This document shows positions 58,673-64,000 of a stretch of DNA of 64,000 nucleotides, piece after piece. The position numbers and the translations under genes were made by a program. A model generated the notes under the pieces. The model had not been told where the DNA came from and did not search any database. It saw only the letters and a program-made list of their open reading frames with translations. The number at the start of each line of letters is the position of its first letter. The stretch's first letter is position 1. Source of the DNA: an uncultured Clostridia bacterium (GTDB lineage: Bacteria; Bacillota; Clostridia; Oscillospirales; Butyricicoccaceae); contig CALWJQ010000013.1 of NCBI GenBank assembly GCA_944381055.1, positions 57,950 through 121,949 on the forward strand. Direction: 5' to 3'.

Positions 58673-60025
58673 ATGAAGGCAGATCTGCTCGTGGCCGAAA
58701 TCGGCTCGACGACAACGGTCGTCAACGCGTTCAGCCTCAGCCCGCCGCGGTTCCTCGGGCAGGGGCAGGCGCCGACCACCGTGCTTGAAGGCGACGTGCG
58801 CATCGGGCTGCAGCAGGCGCGGCAGGACCTGGCCCGCAGACTGAACGCCGATCGCGTCGACTGCGGCGAAATGCTGGCCACTTCGTCGGCGGCCGGCGGG
58901 CTGCGTATGACGGTGCACGGCCTGATTTACGACATGACGGTCAAGGCGGCGCGCGAAGCGGCGCTGGGCGCGGGCGGAATTATCAAAATGACGACGGCCG
59001 GCAAGCTGCGCCGCAGCGACATCGAGCGCATCCGCGAACAGTCGCCCAACCTGATCCTCATCGCCGGAGGCACCGATTACGGCGAGCGCGATACGGCGGT
59101 GCACAACGCCGAGCTGATCGCCGCAGCCGGCCTGAACGTGCCGGTGATTTACGCCGGAAACGTCGAAAACCAGCGCGAGATGGAATTGATCTTCGGCGAA
59201 GCAGGGCAAAAGGTCTATATTACCGAAAACGTCTACCCTAAGCTGGATCAGCTCAATATCGAGCCGACCCGCCGCATCATCCACAGGGTTTTCGAACAGC
59301 ATATCACGTCGGCCCCGGGAATGGAGCATGTGCGCGACATGGTCGGCGGGAGCATCATCCCCACGCCGGGCGCCGTCATGGAATGCGCCATGCTGCTGTA
59401 CGGCGAAATCGGCGACGTCGCCGTTTTGGATGTCGGCGGCGCGACGACCGACGTTCACTCGGTCACTGAGGGCAGCGAAGAAATCGCCAGCATCCTCATC
59501 GCCCCCGAGCCGTTTGCCAAGCGCACCGTCGAAGGGGATCTGGGGTGCTTTGTCAATGCGCGCAACGTCGTCGGCATGCTGGGAAAAGAAGCGCTGGAGC
59601 GCGAACTGTCGCTCGATGTCGACCAGGTGCTTGCAGGGTACCGAGCCATTCCCAAAACGCCCGAAGAGCTTCGCCTGGTCACCCGCATCGCCGGCGCGGC
59701 AGCCGAAACAGCGCTGACCCGGCACTGCGGGCAGTTGCGGTACATGTATACGCCCCACGGCCGCAAGACCTATGCCGAGGGCAAGGATCTGACCCGCGTC
59801 AAAACGCTGGTCGCCACCGGCGGCGCGCTCACCCGACTGCCGCAGCGGCAGTTACTGATGGAAAACCTGCGCGATTTGAACCGCACGGGCACCATGCTCA
59901 TGCCCAAGCCGGGGAAAATGGGAATCCTGTACGACCGGCATTATATCATGGCGTCGCTCGGCGTCATGTGCAAAAAATACCCCCGCGAAGCGGCTGCGCT
60001 TTTGCGTGACAGCCTGGGGATTTAA
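58673..60025 (+). CDS. GlmL/MutL-like ATPase of the ornithine cluster (putative mutase reactivase)
   Basis: 450 residues. ASKHA-type ATPase signatures: VAEIGSTTTVVNAF at the N-terminus and VLDVGGATTDVHSV in the middle. GlmL-like proteins accompany B12-dependent amino mutases and are proposed to reactivate them by exchanging damaged cobalamin. The ATG at 58673 follows AGGAGG; TTG at 58670 is less likely. Last gene of the ord operon. Confidence 0.9.
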   Translation: MKADLLVAEIGSTTTVVNAFSLSPPRFLGQGQAPTTVLEGDVRIGLQQARQDLARRLNADRVDCGEMLATSSAAGGLRMTVHGLIYDMTVKAAREAALGAGGIIKMTTAGKLRRSDIERIREQSPNLILIAGGTDYGERDTAVHNAELIAAAGLNVPVIYAGNVENQREMELIFGEAGQKVYITENVYPKLDQLNIEPTRRIIHRVFEQHITSAPGMEHVRDMVGGSIIPTPGAVMECAMLLYGEIGDVAVLDVGGATTDVHSVTEGSEEIASILIAPEPFAKRTVEGDLGCFVNARNVVGMLGKEALERELSLDVDQVLAGYRAIPKTPEELRLVTRIAGAAAETALTRHCGQLRYMYTPHGRKTYAEGKDLTRVKTLVATGGALTRLPQRQLLMENLRDLNRTGTMLMPKPGKMGILYDRHYIMASLGVMCKKYPREAAALLRDSLGI

Positions 60026-60043
60026 AATGTACAAAAAATTTTT

Positions 60044-60265
60044 TTGACGTTCACAGTTTGGCCATATGCCTCCCGTATAATAAGCCCATCCTCTCCAACG
60101 CGGTTGGGCAGCGCTCCGGCAGCCGCCGGGGCAGAATGGGCCGGTATGGGGCCGCCCAGTCCGATGAGTTCAAGATAGAAAACGATTGAGAGCCGCGCTT
60201 TGCGGCGTGCATAAGGAAATGCTGAAAATCCTTTGGGCGGCAGGGGAAACCCCTGCCGCCCAAAG
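60044..60265 (+). ncRNA. Candidate structured RNA after the ornithine operon
   Basis: TATAAT at 60076-60081 is preceded by TTCACA (60050-60055, 20-bp spacer) and TTGACG (60044-60049). Downstream, GCCCAT (60084-60089) pairs with ATGGGC (60136-60141), enclosing hairpins CCAAC/GTTGG (60095-60107) and CCGGC/GCCGG (60116-60129), a three-way junction. GCCGC/GCGGC (60192-60206) follows, and then a 16-bp perfect hairpin at 60231-60265. No protein-coding frame is convincing. I do not recognise the class. Confidence 0.45.
60231..60265 (+). terminator. Perfect 16-bp hairpin ending the candidate RNA
   Basis: CTTTGGGCGGCAGGGG, AAA, CCCCTGCCGCCCAAAG, followed by CTGTTTTCC; strong but with a modest U-tract. 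Confidence 0.55.
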
Positions 60266-60337
60266 CTGTTTTCCGGCAAGCGGCAAAAAAACCGGGCGGC
60301 AAAGAAACAAACGCCGGGTTCGCGGCGTCTAAAAAAA

Positions 60338-60380
60338 TTGACAGGGCGTTCACACATTCCCCGTGCAGAACGGCTATAAT
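60338..60380 (+). promoter_or_regulatory. Promoter of the second phosphodiester glycosidase gene
   Basis: TATAAT at 60375-60380, TTCACA at 60349-60354 (20-bp spacer), TTGACA at 60338-60343. TTGACA and TTCACA are 11 bp apart, like the Pho-type repeats before pstS, and in the same phase to the -10. The upstream promoter at 60044 shares the TTCACA-N20-TATAAT layout. Confidence 0.5.
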
Positions 60381-60441
60381 AAAAAACCGCGCGGACGGGC
60401 GGATCGGCGCCCGGCGCGTCCCTGAGAAAGGAGGAGCGCCC

Positions 60442-61977
60442 ATGAACGGTTCTGACGGCAGGCGGCCCGGACGGCGTGAAGCGGACAGGCGGGATTTTTC
60501 CGCGCCGCCGGTCGAGCGCCCCGAGGCGATTGACGAGTTTATTTATGAAGTAAGGCGCGCGGCGCTGCAAAACGAGCAGACGCATCCGCACCAGGGCGGC
60601 CCGCAGCCCGGCGGGCAGCAGGCGCGGCCGCAAAGCGCCGGGAAGACGGCGCCGGCGGCAAGGGAGTTCACTGCGCCGGCGGAAGAACCGGCCCGCGGCA
60701 CAGGGCGGGGCGGCGCCCACCTGGCGCAGGCCGGCCGGCGATCCGCCGTACGGCCGGGCAGGGCAAAGCCGGCCGCGGAATACGCAGCCCGCCCCGCAGG
60801 GCAGGGAAAAAAGAAAAAGCGGCGCGCCCGCACGCTGGCCATGGCGGCCCTGCTGCTGGCGGGCCTGTACTGCATCGCAGTTTTTTCCGATATTCCGTTT
60901 ATCAAAAAATGGCGCGACATCTATATTGAAACGGCGATGGGAACCATGACCCATCAGTGGCTGGCCACTGCGTTTATCCCCGGGTTTGTCATCGACGAGG
61001 TCATGGGCACGCGCAGCGACATCGAAACGGATCAGAATTCCATCGAGACCGACTGGAACGTCGGGTCGCTGTCGGGGGCGGACAAAAAAATCAAGTGGCG
61101 CGATCTGGAAAAAAACTTTTTCAAATTGTATCCTGAAATTGATGAAGACAGCTTTTACGCTTATCTGGACGCACACAGCGGCGAGTCTTTGACCGACGAC
61201 GGCTACCTGCTCATCGATAAGGCCGGGCTGGATGATGAAAGCACCGGCATTGCCACCGTTTACGGCGACGAAGTGCTGGCCATTGACACGGTCAACGGCA
61301 TCACCATCGTCAAAGTAACGGGCAGCGAGTATGTCGGACGGCTGGCCATTGTCAAGGATCCGGCGCAGGTCGGGCTTGAACTGTCGGAAAACTTCGGCAG
61401 TTCGGGCAGTATCATCGCCAATATTGTGGAGCAGAGCGGCGGCGTGCTGGCCATCAACGGCAGCGGGTTTTACGACCCTGACGGGCACGGCAACGGCGGC
61501 ACGCCGCACGGGCTGGTCATCCGCGACGGCGAACATTTGTGGGATTGGGTCGGCCAGGGCGGCGACAAGGCCGTCGGCTTTGACTGGAACGACCAGCTCA
61601 ACATTGAGATTTATGACGGGAATAACGACTTCCGCGATGCAGTCGAGTTCAAGCCCGTGCTGGTGCTTGACGGGGAGAAGGTCATTTCGGGTTCGGCCGG
61701 CTGGGGGATGCAGCCGCGGTCGGCCATCGGCCAGACCGGGGACGGGCAGGTGCTTCTGCTCGTCGTCGACGGCCGCCAGCCCGGCTATTCCATCGGCTGC
61801 ACCATGGGCGATCTCGCCGACATCATGGAACGCTACGGCGCCGAGCAGGCCTGCAACCTGGACGGAGGCTCGTCGAGCATCATGTACTATAACGGCAGAA
61901 AAATCACCCGCCCTTCGGCGGGCGACAAACAGAACGGGCGGCGGCTGCCCAACGCGTTTGTCGTCAGCGCACGCTAG
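60442..61977 (+). CDS. Membrane-anchored phosphodiester glycosidase (NAGPA) domain protein
   Basis: 511 residues. A basic, Pro/Gly/Arg-rich cytoplasmic N-terminus (1-130), one membrane segment (about 132-150: LAMAALLLAGLYCIAVF), an extracellular stem, and a C-terminal NAGPA/DUF2233 domain (about 270-511) with VLAINGSGFYDPDG, PRSAIGQT, VVDGRQPGYS and ACNLDGGSSS. The family hydrolyses sugar-1-phosphodiesters; the likely target is a wall or capsular polymer. ATG after AAAGGAGGAG. It resembles the SLH protein at 14161 only in the catalytic domain. Confidence 0.9.
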   Translation: MNGSDGRRPGRREADRRDFSAPPVERPEAIDEFIYEVRRAALQNEQTHPHQGGPQPGGQQARPQSAGKTAPAAREFTAPAEEPARGTGRGGAHLAQAGRRSAVRPGRAKPAAEYAARPAGQGKKKKRRARTLAMAALLLAGLYCIAVFSDIPFIKKWRDIYIETAMGTMTHQWLATAFIPGFVIDEVMGTRSDIETDQNSIETDWNVGSLSGADKKIKWRDLEKNFFKLYPEIDEDSFYAYLDAHSGESLTDDGYLLIDKAGLDDESTGIATVYGDEVLAIDTVNGITIVKVTGSEYVGRLAIVKDPAQVGLELSENFGSSGSIIANIVEQSGGVLAINGSGFYDPDGHGNGGTPHGLVIRDGEHLWDWVGQGGDKAVGFDWNDQLNIEIYDGNNDFRDAVEFKPVLVLDGEKVISGSAGWGMQPRSAIGQTGDGQVLLLVVDGRQPGYSIGCTMGDLADIMERYGAEQACNLDGGSSSIMYYNGRKITRPSAGDKQNGRRLPNAFVVSAR

Positions 61978-61987
61978 GGAAAAACAG

Positions 61988-62016
61988 ACCGGCGTCCAGG
62001 GCTTTGGACGCCGGTT
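61988..62016 (+). terminator. Terminator-like hairpin after the glycosidase gene
   Basis: ACCGGCGTCC, 8-base loop, GGACGCCGGT then TTGC; weak U-tract. Confidence 0.6.
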
Positions 62017-62021
62017 TGCTA

Positions 62022-62050
62022 TTGTAACGGAAAGGAAAGTTTGCTATAAT
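62022..62050 (+). promoter_or_regulatory. Promoter of the MFS gene
   Basis: TTGTAA (62022-62027), 17-bp spacer, TATAAT (62045-62050). Confidence 0.75.
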
Positions 62051-62084
62051 GTTTCTGTAAAACGTTTGAAAGAAGGGGATTGGG

Positions 62085-63302
62085 GTGTCTATCAAGCTCA
62101 AGCGCGAAGCCTACGGCCTTGCGATGACGCTCGGCCACCTGTGCTGCGACATCAACAGCGGGGCGTTGCCCGCCGTTTTGCCGTATTTGATGGTGGAAAA
62201 AGGAATTTCTTATTCGGCGGCCGCCGGCCTGACGTTTGCCCTGAGCAGCCTGGGGTCGCTGATCCAGCCGGTTTTCGGCAATATGGCCGACAAACATTCG
62301 CGTCCGTGGATGATGAGCGTCGGCATTATCCTGGCCGGCTGCGGCGTGTCGATGCTCGGCTTTTTGGACAGCTACTGGACTATGTTTTTGGCCGTCATGC
62401 TGACCGGAATCGGCGGCGCGCTCTTCCACCCCGACGGCGGGCGCATGGCCAATTACGTCGCGGGCGAGAAAAAGGGCCGCGGCTTGAGCAACTTTTCGGT
62501 CGGCGGCAACCTGGGCGGCGCCATCGGCCCCATGCTGGTTGTATTCGGCATCACGACCTTTGGTATGCACGGCACAGCTATCCTGGCTATCCCGTCGGTG
62601 CTGATGGGCGTGTTTTTGCTGATGCAGAGCCGTGAACTGGCCGCCTTTGCGCAGGAAGGCAGCAACGCGACCAAAGTCGCCATGAAAGCGGGACAGAAAG
62701 ACGACTGGCGTTCGTTCTTCAAGCTGACCGGCGTCGTCTTTTTGCGCTCGACGCTGTCCATGGGCATGACAACCTTTATCCCGCTGTTCTGGCTCAATAT
62801 CCTCATGCAGACCGAAAGCGTTTCGAGCACGACGACGACCATCATTTCGATCGCCGGCTCTGTCGCCACCCTGATCGGCGGACGCCTGGCGGACCGCTTT
62901 GGCTTTAACCGCGTCATCCGCACGGGACTGGTCTGTGTCATCCCCTGCCTGCTCGTCGTCATCCTTTCGCGCTCGGTCGTTTTGTCGACCATCATGCTGA
63001 TTCCCACGGCCATGACGCTGTACCTGGCGTTCAGCCCGTCGGTCGCGCTGGGGCAGAAGCTGGTGCCCAACCACATCGGCCTGGCGTCCGGCATTACCAT
63101 GGGCCTGGCGTCCAGCTTCGGCGGCGTTGTCTCGCCCGTGCTGGGTGCGGTCGGCGACAACGCCGGGCTGCCCATTGTCATGTGGATCCTGCTGGGCGTC
63201 GCCGTGCTGGCGTGCGTGGGCTCGTTCTTTGTGCCGGACGCCCCGCCGGCGGTTCAACCGGCGGCGCAGGACGAAGAAGCACATTCCCGCGCAGCATCCT
63301 GA
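62085..63302 (+). CDS. MFS transporter, fosmidomycin-resistance (Fsr)-like
   Basis: 405 residues, twelve membrane segments. ALFHPDGGRMANYVA resembles the Fsr-group FHPEG motif in the central part of the N-half, and GNMADKHSRPWM is the loop 2-3 MFS signature. It is a likely drug or metabolite exporter. GTG start at 62085 with AAGGGG upstream. Own promoter, no partner gene. Confidence 0.88.
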   Translation: MSIKLKREAYGLAMTLGHLCCDINSGALPAVLPYLMVEKGISYSAAAGLTFALSSLGSLIQPVFGNMADKHSRPWMMSVGIILAGCGVSMLGFLDSYWTMFLAVMLTGIGGALFHPDGGRMANYVAGEKKGRGLSNFSVGGNLGGAIGPMLVVFGITTFGMHGTAILAIPSVLMGVFLLMQSRELAAFAQEGSNATKVAMKAGQKDDWRSFFKLTGVVFLRSTLSMGMTTFIPLFWLNILMQTESVSSTTTTIISIAGSVATLIGGRLADRFGFNRVIRTGLVCVIPCLLVVILSRSVVLSTIMLIPTAMTLYLAFSPSVALGQKLVPNHIGLASGITMGLASSFGGVVSPVLGAVGDNAGLPIVMWILLGVAVLACVGSFFVPDAPPAVQPAAQDEEAHSRAAS

Positions 63303-63537
63303 AAATGCCATATTGTAAAACGGGGCATCTGACCGATGTCCTGTTTTTTTACTGTAAAAAAGTCCTGGATTTGCCGGACAGTTCTGCAAAATAAATTTAC
63401 AAAATAAAATACACACGATCCTGGTACACATTTGACATTCTGTAAAAATGTAAAATAACGGCAGGAAAATCCCGGAAATCCATTTTAACAGGCAGGAAAA
63501 GTTCATAAAAAATCGTTATTTTTTTATACAATAAAGG

Positions 63538-63566
63538 TTGATTTTTGGCGGAAAATGGTGTAGCAT
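63538..63566 (+). promoter_or_regulatory. Promoter upstream of flgB
   Basis: TTGATT (63538-63543), 17-bp spacer, TAGCAT (63561-63566). Confidence 0.45.
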
Positions 63567-63598
63567 TAAAACAGTACCAGGAATGTATCGAGGCGCAC

Positions 63599-63646
63599 CC
63601 GTCTGCCCGCAATCTGCTTGCCGGGCGGACGGGGGTATTTTTGGTT
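63599..63646 (+). terminator. Terminator-like hairpin in the flgB leader
   Basis: CCGTCTGCCCG / CGGGCGGACGG (one G-U), 12-base loop, followed by GGGTATTTTTGG and a second T-run. It lies about 30 bases after the predicted transcript start. Confidence 0.55.
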
Positions 63647-63813
63647 TTTTAAATATAAATGCACAAATTATGGAAAGAATTCAGGAATTCACCTTGAAAA
63701 AACTTGAAAAAATGTGAAATTTTGCGGTTTTGCTGAAGAAAACCCAAAGATGAGGAAAACGCAAAACGGATCGGCCTGTAAAAGGCGGCCGTCCGCGCCG
63801 GAAGGAGAGCGCA

Positions 63814-64000
63814 ATGGAACTGTTAGGGCATAATTCCCTGCTGATGCTGGAAAAGTCCATGGACTTTTTATGGGCCAAGCAGACGGCAATTTTGGACAAT
63901 ATTTCAAATGCCGAAACGCCTAACTATAAGACCAAGGTCGTTACGTTTGAAGAAAACCTGCGGGAAAAGCTCGAAGAAGCGCAGCAGTCGCGCACGCCGC
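63814..64000 (+). CDS. flgB: Flagellar basal-body rod protein FlgB, N-terminal part, cut by the window edge
   Basis: 62 codons are visible. The segment TAILDNISNAETPNYKTK is the conserved N-terminal motif of flagellar rod and hook proteins, and the start MELLGHNSLLMLEKSMDFL fits FlgB, usually the first gene of the flgB-flgC-fliE operon. ATG at 63814 after GAAGGAGAG. It indicates a motile organism. The remainder lies beyond the window. Confidence 0.88.
   Translation, partial: MELLGHNSLLMLEKSMDFLWAKQTAILDNISNAETPNYKTKVVTFEENLREKLEEAQQSRTP

Larger units (their letters stand above)
63303..63813. other. AT-rich non-coding leader upstream of flgB
   Basis: About 510 bp without a credible gene and clearly AT-richer than its neighbours. 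It holds a sigma-A-like promoter (63538-63566), a terminator-like hairpin (63599-63632), and further A/T-rich tracts. No sigma-28-type promoter or c-di-GMP riboswitch core is recognised. Confidence 0.6.

Noticed and set aside
60022..61536. 504-residue minus-strand ORF over the second glycosidase gene and its upstream region
   Set aside because: Antisense; covers the structured non-coding region and has no ribosome site.
62019..63506. 495-residue minus-strand ORF opposite the MFS gene
   Set aside because: Antisense shadow; the plus-strand protein has a clear twelve-segment membrane pattern.

Overview
The window looks like chromosomal DNA from a GC-rich, flagellated, strictly fermentative member of the Clostridia, most likely Oscillospiraceae-like; the genus cannot be fixed from sequence alone. 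The evidence is a Gram-positive style pst-phoU-phoPR phosphate cluster, a clostridial 2[4Fe-4S] ferredoxin, S-layer homology (SLH) proteins, the clostridial D-ornithine fermentation operon (ord-ortAB-oraSE), a selenium insertion module, strong Shine-Dalgarno sites and frequent TTG/GTG starts. Most of the sequence is GC-rich. The AT-rich exceptions are one small accessory island (about 9.4-10.75 kb) and a few promoter/leader regions.

Layout. 1-3170: leftward purine genes purE-purC-purF-purM behind a long structured leader. 3280-5710: three small rightward units (a Cys-rich redox-type protein, an XpaC-like membrane protein, a GNAT acetyltransferase). 5800-9400: selA-selB and tRNA-Sec. 9400-10750: AT-rich island of small unknown genes and a gene remnant, ending next to tRNA-Leu(TAA). 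11020-11740: non-coding palindromic and direct repeats. 11745-14000: purA and a LysR regulator (leftward). 14160-21590: an SLH phosphodiester glycosidase, a creatininase-family amidohydrolase, a NitT/TauT-type ABC transporter, and XRE and TetR regulators. 21630-24240: an alpha/beta hydrolase and an orphan family-5 solute-binding protein whose lipobox Cys is replaced by Tyr. 24430-35850: Ca2+-type P-ATPase, PhzF-like isomerase, PAP2 phosphatase, UppP, FtsK/SpoIIIE, flavin reductase-like protein, YgiQ radical-SAM protein, QueG-like protein and a CBS protein.

35840-42590: the leftward phosphate regulon pstSCAB-phoU-phoP-phoR with PhoP-box-like repeats upstream of pstS. 42640-45060: a Clp ATPase preceded by a small coupled ORF. 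45130-49505: ferredoxin, a MoxR/DUF58/DUF4129 operon and an Asp/Glu racemase family protein. 49525-51950: an SLH protein carrying two C39-like cysteine peptidase domains. 51990-60025: arginase followed by the oxidative D-ornithine pathway. Together these could take arginine to ornithine, then 2,4-diaminopentanoate, then 2-amino-4-oxopentanoate, then alanine plus acetyl-CoA. The ornithine racemase is not in the window. 60040-63300: a structured non-coding region, a second phosphodiester glycosidase and an MFS exporter. The window ends inside flgB, apparently the first gene of a flagellar operon.

The least explained material is non-coding. The ord operon leader (52994-53233) has a textbook terminator with a perfect competing antiterminator arm and no riboswitch class I recognise. 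The region 60044-60380 has two similar promoters flanking a three-way-junction-like RNA and a 16-bp hairpin. The purE leader is also structured. Promoter-proximal, terminator-like hairpins recur before the SLH-peptidase gene and before flgB.
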